Source: Sulfurimonas sp. CG01_land_8_20_14_3_00_36_23 (GTDB lineage: Bacteria; Campylobacterota; Campylobacteria; Campylobacterales; Sulfurimonadaceae). From it: a stretch of DNA of 64,000 nt. Below are positions 18,857-27,947 of the stretch, one piece after another. The position numbers were made by a program, and so were the translations under genes. Location: contig PETN01000020.1 in the NCBI GenBank assembly GCA_002781365.1, positions 79,448-143,447 on the forward strand, given 5' to 3'. Positions within the stretch are counted from its first letter, which is position 1; each line of letters opens with the position of its first letter. The notes below the pieces were generated by a model. That model worked only from the letters and a program-made list of their open reading frames with translations. It had not been told where the DNA came from and did not search any database.

Positions 18857-19847
18857 CAAAAAACTTTTTTTTCTCTTTCTTCTCTCTTTGCCCCTGCTTT
18901 TTTGGGGCTGTGGAGCTGCTCCACAACCTCCAAAAGCACCTGAGCCACTTCCTGCTTGGGTTAATCTTCCTGTTACGGATGATGCGCAGTATGTGTATGG
19001 CGTTGCTATTGAAGCAGATAGAGAGAGTGCAGTAAAAGCGGCACTTTCAGAGATGGTTTCAAAGTTAGGTGTAAGTATAGAGTCCTCTTTTGAAAGTCAA
19101 CAAAGAGTAGATAATTATCATGTCGATAATAGCTCGACAAATAAAATAAAATCCGATGTAGCCAAGATTCAAATCAATAACTACGAAGTAATCAAATCAC
19201 ATAGAATCTCCTATAAAGAGTTTGCTGTAATGATTAAAACGGATAAAGAGAAGTTTGCACAAGGTTTAGAGGAGAGTCTCTCAGCTCAAAAGAGTAGTAT
19301 GGAGTTGAGGTTAGCCTCTGTGACTTCAAAAGATACTCTGAGTAAGTATAATCTCAAACAAGAGTTATCAAAAGAAGCAGATGCAATGCTCTCAACTGTT
19401 TTGATAGCAGCTAAGTTGTCCTCAGCGAAAAAATTTGATAAAGGGAGCTATTTGAAGTTTATCTCTCTTATAAAAGCAGATTTTATTCAAGAGCAAAAGA
19501 GTTTAAACTTTTATGTGAGCGGAGATGCAAACTCTGTTTCTTTTGTGAAGCATCTAAAAAACTTTCTAGCTCAGAAAAACTTTTCGGTCTCTGGTGTTAA
19601 AAAAGCTAATTCAGTGCTTGTAAAAGTTCAAACATCTGATAGCATAGGTAGTGGTTCTATCGCTGTGCTTAAGATAAACATTGATGTTGTGAGTCAGACT
19701 CAAAACATAGGTGGAAAATCTATAATCCTTAAAGAGAGATACAACGGTTCAAAATCGAGCGTTTATAAAAATGCTTCCATACACTTCGAACAAGAGATAA
19801 AAGAGCTAGGGTTAAATGAAGCTTTAGGGGTTGAGTTAAACCACTAA
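18846..19847 (+). CDS. LPP20-family lipoprotein
   Basis: I choose ATG 18846, overlapping the CsgG-like stop, over the more distal 18813. The 333-residue protein has a signal peptide and a lipobox LFWGC with cysteine 22, then a proline-rich stretch and an LPP20-type domain (PAWVNLP, then YVYGVAIEADRESAVKAALSEM). It is the second protein of this family in the window after the FlgP-like one. CsgG-like and LPP20-like lipoprotein pairs occur in several Gram-negative groups as envelope components of unsettled function. The transcript probably ends at the paired-repeat hairpin that follows. Confidence 0.75.
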   Translation: MLNSKKLFFLFLLSLPLLFWGCGAAPQPPKAPEPLPAWVNLPVTDDAQYVYGVAIEADRESAVKAALSEMVSKLGVSIESSFESQQRVDNYHVDNSSTNKIKSDVAKIQINNYEVIKSHRISYKEFAVMIKTDKEKFAQGLEESLSAQKSSMELRLASVTSKDTLSKYNLKQELSKEADAMLSTVLIAAKLSSAKKFDKGSYLKFISLIKADFIQEQKSLNFYVSGDANSVSFVKHLKNFLAQKNFSVSGVKKANSVLVKVQTSDSIGSGSIAVLKINIDVVSQTQNIGGKSIILKERYNGSKSSVYKNASIHFEQEIKELGLNEALGVELNH

Positions 19848-19873
19848 TCTGTTACTCACATACTCACATTTAT

Positions 19874-19904
19874 TTGGCATGTGGAATCCATTTCCACATG
19901 CCAG
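19874..19904 (+). terminator. Inverted pair of the GCATGTGGA repeat forming a gene-end hairpin
   Basis: TTGGCATGTGGAA (19874-19886) and TTCCACATGCCAG (19892-19904) give a 12-bp perfect stem with a 5-base loop, 27 bases after the LPP20 gene. GTTATTT follows. It separates the lipoprotein pair from the MoxR operon. Confidence 0.65.
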
Positions 19905-19934
19905 TTATTTACGAAATATTTACCCCCATTTTGT

Positions 19935-19940
19935 TATAAT
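19935..19940 (+). promoter_or_regulatory. -10 box of the MoxR/Bat operon
   Basis: TATAAT stands 30 bases before the moxR-type start. No good -35 box is present at 17 bases, as is common in Campylobacterota. AAGG before the ATG is a reasonable ribosome binding site. Confidence 0.45.
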
Positions 19941-19970
19941 CTTCCAACATTAAAATAAGGTCCTCCATTT

Positions 19971-20918
19971 ATGATTTCTAAAATACAAACAGTTAAAAAA
20001 GAAGTAAGTAAAGTAGTTGTAGGTCAGGAGAAAATGATTGATGGTTTACTCATCGCACTCCTTTGCGAAGGGCATATCCTCATTGAAGGTGTCCCAGGGC
20101 TTGCAAAAACCACAACGGTAAATGCCTTAGCCAAAGCACTTGGACTCAACTTTAAACGTGCGCAGTTCACTCCAGATTTACTCCCCTCAGATATTCTCGG
20201 TGCTGAGATTTACGACCCTCAAAACAATAGTTTTAAAATCAAAAAAGGTCCTATTTTTACAAACCTTCTTTTAGCAGATGAGATTAACCGTGCGCCTGCA
20301 AAAGTGCAATCGGCTCTTCTTGAAGTGATGCAAGAACAGCAGGTTACTTTAGGAGACGCAACTTTTCAACTTGATTCTCCATTTTTTGTAATGGCAACGC
20401 AAAATCCTGTGGAACAAGAGGGTGTCTATCAGCTCCCAGAAGCGCAACTTGATAGATTTATGCTCAAAATCATAGTAGATTACAACACAAAAGAAGAAGA
20501 GTTAGAGATTGCAAGAAGAATTTCAAGCGGAAGTTTTGAGAGTATTGAGGCAGTTCTCACACATGATGATTTGATAGAGTTGAAAAGAAAAGTTAAAGAG
20601 GTTCATATTGACTCTGAAGTTGAAGAGTATATGATAGAACTTGTAAATGCAACAAGAAATCCGAGTCAATATGGCTTAGAAGAACTCAAAGATTTTATTC
20701 AGTTTGGTGCTTCTCCTCGTGTAAGTATAGATATGTTTAAAGCTGTAAAAGCGATGGCATTTTTAAGAGGGAAGGATTTTGTTACTCCTGTGGATATTGC
20801 TTATGTAGCCAAAGAGCTCATGCGTCATCGTATCGTTTTAACCTATGAGGCTGAAGCTGAGGGCATTACTACGGATGAAATTATCCAAAAAGTTTTAGAG
20901 ACGGTTCAGATTCCATAA
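19971..20918 (+). CDS. MoxR-family AAA+ ATPase
   Basis: The 315-residue protein has Walker A GVPGLAKT (40-47), Walker B LLADEINRAP (about 100-107), the sensor region MATQNPVEQEG and the lid helices of MoxR ATPases. These act as chaperones that, with vWA proteins, remodel or activate other proteins, often in the envelope. It starts a tight operon: the DUF58 gene begins one base after its stop, and BatA, BatB/C and BatD follow. It may also serve the first Bat set at 14209-17730, which lacks an ATPase; this is inference. Confidence 0.93.
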   Translation: MISKIQTVKKEVSKVVVGQEKMIDGLLIALLCEGHILIEGVPGLAKTTTVNALAKALGLNFKRAQFTPDLLPSDILGAEIYDPQNNSFKIKKGPIFTNLLLADEINRAPAKVQSALLEVMQEQQVTLGDATFQLDSPFFVMATQNPVEQEGVYQLPEAQLDRFMLKIIVDYNTKEEELEIARRISSGSFESIEAVLTHDDLIELKRKVKEVHIDSEVEEYMIELVNATRNPSQYGLEELKDFIQFGASPRVSIDMFKAVKAMAFLRGKDFVTPVDIAYVAKELMRHRIVLTYEAEAEGITTDEIIQKVLETVQIP

Positions 20919-21749
20919 ATGTCAAAACTGCAAAAAATATTGGTTCGTGCAAGACGCCAAGTCTTTAGCGAAATGGTCGGAAATAACCCTTCAGTCTTTC
21001 AAGGCGAAGGGTATGACTTTATAGAACTTCGCGAGTATATGCCAGGTGATGACATTCGTCATATTGACTGGAATATTAGCGCGAAGATGCAAAAGCCCTT
21101 TATAAAAATCTTTCGTGAAGAGCGAGAGTTGAATGTGGTTGTCGTCTCTGTCTTAAACGGGAGTGTTCACTTTGGCTCTAAAAAGTTTAAACAAGAGAGC
21201 ATCGCTGAAATCATCGCACTTTTAAGTTTTTCAACACTCAAAAATGGTGATTTGCTCAGCTCCTATATCTTTACTGACAAGATGGTTTCAGCACTCAAAC
21301 CAAGTAAAAAAATGAGTCAGATTCAAAAGAGTGTGGATGAGATTTTAAACTTCAATGCGCTCAACCAGAAAGTTGATTTCAAATTTATTGCAGATACTCT
21401 TTATAAAAGGCTCAAAAGAAAGTCGCTTATCGTAGTAGTAGGTGACTTTTTTGAGATACCAAATTTCGCAGTTTTAGCGAAAAAACATGAAGTAGTTGCC
21501 GTTGTTGTGAGGGACTTACTAGAAGAGACACCACCAGAGATGGGTTTTTCCTCTTTGTTGGATCCTGAGAGTGGAGCAGTTTTAGAGGGTGATTTTAATG
21601 CATCGAGCGTTAAAGCTTACTCGGCAAAAGTTCATGCACACGACCATGAACTCTATAATACTTTTAGAAAACATCAAGTGCGTTTTACAAAGATTTATAC
21701 ATCTAGCAGTGCTAGTGTGGAGCTAAGAAGATTGTTTGAGGGAAGATAA
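20919..21749 (+). CDS. DUF58 protein
   Basis: The 276-residue protein has the DUF58 signature EGYDFIELREYMPGDDIRHIDW followed shortly by FIKIFREERE. DUF58 proteins are regular partners of MoxR and often carry a vWA-like fold. It starts directly after the ATPase and shares TAATG with the following small membrane protein, so translation is probably coupled. No membrane segment is seen, so it is likely cytoplasmic. Confidence 0.9.
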   Translation: MSKLQKILVRARRQVFSEMVGNNPSVFQGEGYDFIELREYMPGDDIRHIDWNISAKMQKPFIKIFREERELNVVVVSVLNGSVHFGSKKFKQESIAEIIALLSFSTLKNGDLLSSYIFTDKMVSALKPSKKMSQIQKSVDEILNFNALNQKVDFKFIADTLYKRLKRKSLIVVVGDFFEIPNFAVLAKKHEVVAVVVRDLLEETPPEMGFSSLLDPESGAVLEGDFNASSVKAYSAKVHAHDHELYNTFRKHQVRFTKIYTSSSASVELRRLFEGR

Positions 21750-22147
21750 TGCAAAACTTTGATATACCGCTGCATGATATAAAACCAATTGTCGAGATTG
21801 GGGAGTACTCATTTTACTACTTTTTGTTTCTTTCAACTGTTGCGTTTTTAGTGGCATGTGTAATTGTCTACTTACTCTACTTGTGGTTCAAAAGAAAAAA
21901 GGCTTTTAACGTCCGAAAAGAGCATAAAAAACTTCTCAATGGTATTGATTTGAGTGATACAAAAAAAGCCGCATATTTAGTGACACTCTATGGCGCGACA
22001 TTTAGTCGTGATAGTGCAAGACATGCACAGATGTATCAAAATGTTATGAATAGACTCGAAGCCTACAAATACAAAAAAAATGTGGATGTTTTTGATGCTG
22101 AAACTGTTGCTTACATAGAGTTATATAAAGGCATATTAGATGTTTGA
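21749..22147 (+). CDS. Small DUF4381-like membrane protein of the Bat operon
   Basis: The 132 residues hold one membrane helix (about 25-46) and a basic cytoplasmic part. The opening (LHDIKPIVEIGEYSFYYF) and position between DUF58 and BatA match the DUF4381 proteins of MoxR-vWA operons. It starts within TAATG at the end of the DUF58 gene and overlaps BatA by 8 bases. The role is unknown, perhaps an anchor for the complex. Confidence 0.65.
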   Translation: MQNFDIPLHDIKPIVEIGEYSFYYFLFLSTVAFLVACVIVYLLYLWFKRKKAFNVRKEHKKLLNGIDLSDTKKAAYLVTLYGATFSRDSARHAQMYQNVMNRLEAYKYKKNVDVFDAETVAYIELYKGILDV

Positions 22148-23066
22148 GGGTTTATACTTTGAGTTTCCAAGACTAATCTTACTTATCTTTTTATTTATTA
22201 TTTGTGAAACAGTATGTAGAATGCGAATGCCATCGCTTTATTTTCCACATACAGAGCAGTTTTTAAAAAACTCTGTTTCACGCTCCAAACTCCTTTTTCT
22301 GCTCAAGTGGCTTGGAATAATAATGCTTATTTTAGCATTGATGTCTCCTGTAAAAGATGAAACTTTTGAGTTGGATCCAAAAAATGGTTATGAAATAGCG
22401 CTTATCTTGGATGCTTCGCAATCGATGCAGGCTAAAGGTTTTGATAGTGCTAACTTGGAGCTTAATAGATTTGATGTTGTTAAAAGTATTGTGAGTGATT
22501 TTATAAGCAAAAGAAAAAATGACAATATCGGCTTAGTAGTTTTTGGAGAGTACTCTTTTATAGCATCGCCACTCACGTACGATGCCTATATCTTAAATAA
22601 AATCGTGTCACAACTTCAAATCGGAATGGCTGGAAAATATACGGCACTCTATGAATCTTTGGCACAGGGTGTTAACTTGCTTAAAATGACAGAGTCCAAA
22701 AGTAAGGTGATTATCCTTCTTACAGATGGGTACAGCACGAAAGAGATAGATAGATTTCCTATTGATGTGGCAATTGATATGGCAAAAAAAGAGTCTATCA
22801 AGGTTTATCCGATTGGTATTGGTCTGCCACATGAGTACAACAGAGCAGTTTTAAAAGAGGTAGCAGATAGTACAGGTGGTGTTGCTTTTGGCGCTTCGAC
22901 AGCAAAAGAGTTGCAAGAGGTTTACAGACAGATAGATACACTTGAAAAATCAGAGATAAAAAATGAGAGTTTTACTTACCTGAACTACTACTATGTATAT
23001 CCTCTTTTTATCGCACTTATCTCTTTAATGCTCTATGTCTTTTTAAGAAACAAGAGAGGTGCATAG
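22140..23066 (+). CDS. BatA-like von Willebrand A membrane protein, copy 2
   Basis: The 308-residue protein is clearly a paralogue of 14215-15138: same length, the metal-site motif DASQSM, the block FGEYSFIASPLTYD (copy 1 has YGDFAFIASPITYE) and the same end region TAKELQEVYRQIDTLEKSEIK. N-terminal and C-terminal membrane helices are present. It precedes the BatB/C gene with no gap. The two copies have diverged considerably, so the duplication looks old. Confidence 0.87.
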   Translation: MFEGLYFEFPRLILLIFLFIICETVCRMRMPSLYFPHTEQFLKNSVSRSKLLFLLKWLGIIMLILALMSPVKDETFELDPKNGYEIALILDASQSMQAKGFDSANLELNRFDVVKSIVSDFISKRKNDNIGLVVFGEYSFIASPLTYDAYILNKIVSQLQIGMAGKYTALYESLAQGVNLLKMTESKSKVIILLTDGYSTKEIDRFPIDVAIDMAKKESIKVYPIGIGLPHEYNRAVLKEVADSTGGVAFGASTAKELQEVYRQIDTLEKSEIKNESFTYLNYYYVYPLFIALISLMLYVFLRNKRGA

Positions 23067-24977
23067 ATGACTTTTTTACATCCAGAATTTTTATACTATA
23101 TGTTGCCACCACTCTTGATACTTTTTGGATTTTTGATTACGCAAAAAGAGACGCATTCTCATTTTTTTAGTGACGAGGTGATTCAAAAACTTAGAGTAAG
23201 TTCCAATGCACTTACGCTCAAAGCGAGAAATGCACTCTTTTTATTGATAGGAGTTTGTATCATCGTGGCACTTGCCCAGCCAGTTATCAAAGATGGCGTA
23301 GTTAAAGTCAAAGCAAAGAGCGCAGATATTATGATTGCCTTAGATATATCTGACTCGATGCTGGCTGAAGATGTCTATCCAAACCGTTTAAAGTTGGCAA
23401 AACAGAAGGCACTTGAACTGCTTAAACTTGCGCCAAATGAGCGTATAGGCGTTATCGCATTTGCGAAGAACTCCTACCTTGTCTCTCCGCTTAGTTTTGA
23501 CCACAGTGTTGTGAGCTTTTTGCTCTCTCAACTTAACAGTGACTCTATTACAGAAAAAGGAACGGATTTTTTAAGTATGTTGGAGGTTGTCAGTCATTCA
23601 CTTGATGAGAAAAACAAAAAATACCTTCTTGTTCTAAGTGATGGGGGAGATAGCAGAGATTTTTCCAAAGAGATAGCGAGTGCAAAAGAGAAAAATATAA
23701 CGCTGTTTGTTTTGGGAATCGGTACAACGAAAGGTGCACCTATCAAACTTGCAAATGGGAGTTTTATCAAGCATAAGGGCGATATTATCATCTCAAAGTT
23801 AAATGAGAATATCGCAGAGTTGGCGACTTCCACAGGCGGTGTTTACATCCAAAACTCCAAGTCACAGAGCGATATAAAAGCGATGCTTCAAGAGATAGAA
23901 GCCAAGAGTGAGCAAAAAGAGTTAAAGAGTGAAGATGTGCAGCGATATGTTGCACTCTTTTACTATCCAGTGGGTTTGGCACTCTTTCTTTTGTTACTTG
24001 CTACGAGTTCAATGACCACGAGAGAAAAGCTTCGTTTGCCCTCTGCTTTTATCCTTTTTGCACTTCTATTTACAAATCCACATGCCGAAGCAGGTATCTT
24101 AGACTTTATGGATTTAGCTGAGGCAAAAGAGGCTTATGAAGCAGGGGATTACAACAAATCTGCACAACTTTATAAAGAGTATGCAGAGTCAAATAAAAAT
24201 GCAAACAGTTACTACAATGAAGGAAATGCTCTCTATAAACAAGAGAAGTATGATGAGGCGATTGAAGCGTATCAACAGGCAAACTTTGAGGATGCTTCCT
24301 CCGCTGCAAAAAAATACGCTAATCTAGGAAATGCGTATGTAAAACAGGCAACATCAGAGAGTCTGCAAAAGGCTGTAGAAGCTTATACAGAGTCTCTAAA
24401 GATAGAAGAGGATAAGCAAACTCGAGAAAATTTAGAAGAGGTCAAAAAGTTTATTGAGAAGCAAAAGCAAGAGTCTCAAAAACAAGAGAATAAAGAAGAT
24501 AAAAAGCAAGATAAACAAGAGAACGACAAAGATAACAAGAGTGGCGAGAAAAAAGAGTCTAGTGACAAAGATTCAAAAGAGAAAGAGCAAAAAGATTCTG
24601 ATAAAGAGAAGGACTCTAAAGAAAAAGAGCAAAAGCAAGATAAAGAGTCAAAAAGTCAAAATAAAAAAGATGAGCAACAAGAGCAACAAAAGCCTAATGA
24701 TATGAAATCAAAAGAGGCTTCCAAGAGCCAAGAGAAAGATAAAACGCAAGAGAAAGAGCAAAAAGAGAAAGAGAAGCAAGAGGCACAAAAGTCTGATAAA
24801 GAGGAAAATAAAGGTAATGAAAAAGCCTCTGCTAACCTTGAACAACAGCCTGCTGGGATGAGTGATGCAGAAGAGCAAAAATGGATAAATGAACTCAATA
24901 CGCAAAAAAATACATACCTTTACAAACTCAATAAACAAAAACCTAAAGAGGAAAATTTAAATGAAAAACCTTGGTAA
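23067..24977 (+). CDS. BatB/BatC-like vWA-TPR protein with a long charged linker, copy 2
   Basis: The 636-residue protein has membrane helices near the N-terminus, a vWA domain with DISDSM, a membrane helix near 290-310, TPR units (about 355-455), then about 140 residues of nearly pure Lys/Glu/Gln/Asp/Ser, and a C-terminal end NLNEKPW. The charged block (24440-24830) is absent in this length from copy 1. A-rich repeats in that block create false open frames in other registers. The last 17 bases are shared with the following BatD gene. A diverged repeat copy (24076) encodes Asn-Pro-His-Ala. Confidence 0.85.
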   Translation: MTFLHPEFLYYMLPPLLILFGFLITQKETHSHFFSDEVIQKLRVSSNALTLKARNALFLLIGVCIIVALAQPVIKDGVVKVKAKSADIMIALDISDSMLAEDVYPNRLKLAKQKALELLKLAPNERIGVIAFAKNSYLVSPLSFDHSVVSFLLSQLNSDSITEKGTDFLSMLEVVSHSLDEKNKKYLLVLSDGGDSRDFSKEIASAKEKNITLFVLGIGTTKGAPIKLANGSFIKHKGDIIISKLNENIAELATSTGGVYIQNSKSQSDIKAMLQEIEAKSEQKELKSEDVQRYVALFYYPVGLALFLLLLATSSMTTREKLRLPSAFILFALLFTNPHAEAGILDFMDLAEAKEAYEAGDYNKSAQLYKEYAESNKNANSYYNEGNALYKQEKYDEAIEAYQQANFEDASSAAKKYANLGNAYVKQATSESLQKAVEAYTESLKIEEDKQTRENLEEVKKFIEKQKQESQKQENKEDKKQDKQENDKDNKSGEKKESSDKDSKEKEQKDSDKEKDSKEKEQKQDKESKSQNKKDEQQEQQKPNDMKSKEASKSQEKDKTQEKEQKEKEKQEAQKSDKEENKGNEKASANLEQQPAGMSDAEEQKWINELNTQKNTYLYKLNKQKPKEENLNEKPW

Positions 24978-26382
24978 GATTCTACTCCTTCTATTTTTAA
25001 TTCCACATGCTGTAGATGCATCTGTTGTAGCAACTCTAAGTGACAAAAGTGTCTCTGTTGGAGACATGGTTACCTATAATCTAACAATCTCAGGAGAAAA
25101 CATCCAAAGACCACAGATAAATATCTTGTGTGAGAGTGATATTATCTCAACCGCCTCTCAAACAAGCATACAGATGGTCAATGGAGATTATAAAAAAAGT
25201 TATATTTTAAGTTATAAATTTATGCCTCAAAAAAGTTGTGAGATAAAGCCTGTTGAAGTTGAAATTGATGGAAAAACAGAAGTGAGCAATGGAGTTTCTC
25301 TTGAAGTTAAAGCGATGCGTGCTGCAAAAGATGCAGATTTTATCTTAACGCTTGAGAGTGATAAAGAGGAGGTTTTTGTAGGCGAACCCTTTTCAGTTAC
25401 GCTCCTCTTAAAACAGAAAAAAGGGGCGCAGGCAGTGGATAGTAAATTTGTAGCGCCAGAGTTAAAAGGTTTTTGGATTAAGTCTGAATCCGACCCAGTT
25501 CGCTCGGATGATGGAGAGTACACCATCACAACTTTAAGCTATCAGATGTCTGCTCAAAGAGATGGAAATGTTACGATAACTCCTGCACAGATGAGAATTG
25601 CCTCAAGAAGTAACAGTGTGGATAGTTGGGGTGCTTGGGTTCCAAATATCAAATGGAAGAGCTACTTCTCCAATAAACTTGACCTCAAAGTCAAACCTTT
25701 GCCTGCAGGTATCTCTTTAGTCGGAGATTTTACAATAGAAGCAACTGTTGATAAAAGCGAAATTAATGCAAATGAAGCGGTAAATGTCATGCTTAAAGTC
25801 AAAGGAGAGGGGAATTTAGAAGATATTAAAACTTTTAAACCCTACATAGATGGGGTAAGTGTTTTTGATGAAAAGATTGTTCTGCAAAAAAGCCTCTTAA
25901 CGCAGAAAATGGCATTTGTCTCTGACACAGATTTCACAATCGCACCCTTTACCTTAAAGTACTTTAACCCTCAAAGAAAAAAGATTCAAACTATCGCAAC
26001 AAATAAGATAGAGATAAAAGTAAAAAATGCAAAACCTAAAGAAGAGTTGGTTATTAAAAGAGAAGAGCAAAAGAGTGATGAGGCGGTAGTAACATCTCCT
26101 CCAAAGGAGTTTAATCTCACTTGGGTTGTCCTTGGTTTTTTAGCAGGTTTAGCATGTGGAATTGTATTGATGCTCCTTAGACCATGGAAACTATTGAAGA
26201 AAGAAAAAAATGTTTCCATCAAAGACCCAAAAATACTTTTAGTAAAACTTTTGCCTTATAAAAATGATGTACAAGTTCAAGAAATCATAGATATTTTAGA
26301 AAAAAACATCTATGAAAATGCTGCGTTACATTACAATAAACAAACATTAAAAGAGTGCTTAAAAAGATATAAGATAAGTTAA
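24961..26382 (+). CDS. BatD-like oxygen-tolerance family protein, copy 2
   Basis: The 473-residue protein has a signal peptide (LFLIPHAVDA), about 370 residues of beta-rich periplasmic sequence typical of BatD, a membrane helix near 383-405 (WVVLGFLAGLACGIVLML) and a basic cytoplasmic tail. It is about 110 residues longer than copy 1. Two repeat copies lie inside it: 25001 in the signal peptide and 26149 in the membrane helix, read as Pro-His-Ala and Ala-Cys-Gly. It closes the operon; 75 bases follow before the diguanylate cyclase. Confidence 0.8.
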   Translation: MKNLGKILLLLFLIPHAVDASVVATLSDKSVSVGDMVTYNLTISGENIQRPQINILCESDIISTASQTSIQMVNGDYKKSYILSYKFMPQKSCEIKPVEVEIDGKTEVSNGVSLEVKAMRAAKDADFILTLESDKEEVFVGEPFSVTLLLKQKKGAQAVDSKFVAPELKGFWIKSESDPVRSDDGEYTITTLSYQMSAQRDGNVTITPAQMRIASRSNSVDSWGAWVPNIKWKSYFSNKLDLKVKPLPAGISLVGDFTIEATVDKSEINANEAVNVMLKVKGEGNLEDIKTFKPYIDGVSVFDEKIVLQKSLLTQKMAFVSDTDFTIAPFTLKYFNPQRKKIQTIATNKIEIKVKNAKPKEELVIKREEQKSDEAVVTSPPKEFNLTWVVLGFLAGLACGIVLMLLRPWKLLKKEKNVSIKDPKILLVKLLPYKNDVQVQEIIDILEKNIYENAALHYNKQTLKECLKRYKIS

Positions 26383-26457
26383 AACTACTTAATCTTTAAA
26401 AATCAAATAAGTTTATAGTACTATTATTTGAGGTGATGACTTAAAGGGGCACTTAGG

Positions 26458-27933
26458 ATGAATAAAATAGTGTTTGCATTTTTAGTGAATTTTATATTTT
26501 TAATTCTTTTAGGCTTTGTTTCTATTGACAAAATAGCTGTTTTATCTGAGCTTAATAACAAACTCTATGAGCACCCCTATGCAGTTTCTAACGCCTCTAA
26601 AATTATTCAAGCCAATATAGTTTCAATGCACAGTTATATGAAAGATATAGCTTCTGCCCAGAGTAGTGATGAGATTAGGATAGCCAAAGAGCTGATAGAG
26701 GCTAAGCAAAAAATTATTTTTGAGCAGTTTGATATTATCTTTCAAAAATATTTAGGTGATCAAAAAGATATTCAAAAAAGTTATGTTACCTTCGTTCATT
26801 GGGAACCCATTAGAGATGAAGTTATCTCTTTAATGCAAAATGGTAAACAAAAAGAAGCATTTAGGATAACAAAAGGTAAAGGTGCTAAATATATTGCTGA
26901 GTTAGAATTACAAATCAATACTTTAGTGCTTTTTGCAGACAATGTAGCGGCCTCTGTTCATGAACAAACACTTGAAGCTGAGGCAAAAGCAAAAAAAACC
27001 ATTCTTCTTCTTTTGGTCTCTATTTTACTTATGGCACTCTCTATTTTTACTTTCTTGGTGAGAAATATTTTAACCAGAGATAAAAAAATACAAGAGTATT
27101 TGCATGTCATTGATGAAAACATAATGAATGTCATTGTCGATTCTCACTTTAAAATAATTGATGCTAGCACAGCCTTGGCGAGATATATGAAGCTCTCTAA
27201 AGAGGAGTTATTACAAACACAAGAGTACTTTTTACTAAGTGAATGTACACCTAAAGAGCGTTCAGAGATTAGAAATATAATGAAACAAGGGAATTGTTGG
27301 AGGGGCGAAATTAAAAAAGTAGTAAATGCTCAGACAAAATGGTTAGAGTTTTCCCTTCATCCTGATGGCCTCAATAAAGCTCAATATACAAATATACTTC
27401 ATGATATTACAGATAAAAAAGAGTTTGAAAAACTCTCAAAGACAGATGCTTTGACCAATCTCTATAATAGAGGCTATTTTGAGAAAATGTTTCCAATAAT
27501 GATAAAAAATTCACAAAGACACAATACGATTCTCTGTTTTGTGATGATGGATATAGATTTTTTTAAAGAGTACAATGATACGTATGGACACCAAAAAGGT
27601 GATGAAGCTTTAAAGCAAGTTGCAAATGCTTTACGCGCGCATATTCATCGTCCAAATGATTCTACTTTTAGACTAGGTGGAGAAGAATTTGGCATCATTT
27701 TTAATATCAAAAGAGAGGAAGATGCTTCGCCTTTTATGGAAAAACTTCTTAAAAACATTGAAGATTTACACATAGAACATAGTGGTAATAAAGCTTCAAG
27801 TTTTTTAACTATCTCTATGGGAATGTGTATTATAAAAGAGAGTGACACGAGCAGTGTAGATGCATTTTATAGAAAAGCAGATGAACTCTTATACAAAGCA
27901 AAACAAAATGGAAGAAATAATATTCAGATGTAA
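26458..27933 (+). CDS. Membrane-bound diguanylate cyclase with PAS domain
   Basis: The 491-residue protein has an N-terminal membrane helix, a helical periplasmic sensor (about 30-175), a second membrane helix near 182-202, a PAS domain (about 215-325) and a GGDEF domain. The active site is an intact GGEEF in RLGGEEFGI, and RPND five residues before it forms the RxxD inhibitory site for product feedback. It should make cyclic di-GMP in response to a periplasmic signal. It has its own upstream gap and no coupled neighbours. Confidence 0.9.
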   Translation: MNKIVFAFLVNFIFLILLGFVSIDKIAVLSELNNKLYEHPYAVSNASKIIQANIVSMHSYMKDIASAQSSDEIRIAKELIEAKQKIIFEQFDIIFQKYLGDQKDIQKSYVTFVHWEPIRDEVISLMQNGKQKEAFRITKGKGAKYIAELELQINTLVLFADNVAASVHEQTLEAEAKAKKTILLLLVSILLMALSIFTFLVRNILTRDKKIQEYLHVIDENIMNVIVDSHFKIIDASTALARYMKLSKEELLQTQEYFLLSECTPKERSEIRNIMKQGNCWRGEIKKVVNAQTKWLEFSLHPDGLNKAQYTNILHDITDKKEFEKLSKTDALTNLYNRGYFEKMFPIMIKNSQRHNTILCFVMMDIDFFKEYNDTYGHQKGDEALKQVANALRAHIHRPNDSTFRLGGEEFGIIFNIKREEDASPFMEKLLKNIEDLHIEHSGNKASSFLTISMGMCIIKESDTSSVDAFYRKADELLYKAKQNGRNNIQM

Positions 27934-27947
27934 AAAAGAGTTATATA

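Noticed and set aside
24440..24940. Lysine-rich plus-strand and Ser/Phe/Leu-rich minus-strand open frames over the BatB/C copy 2 linker
   Set aside because: These are mirror images of the low-complexity Lys/Glu/Gln block in other registers and show no start signals.
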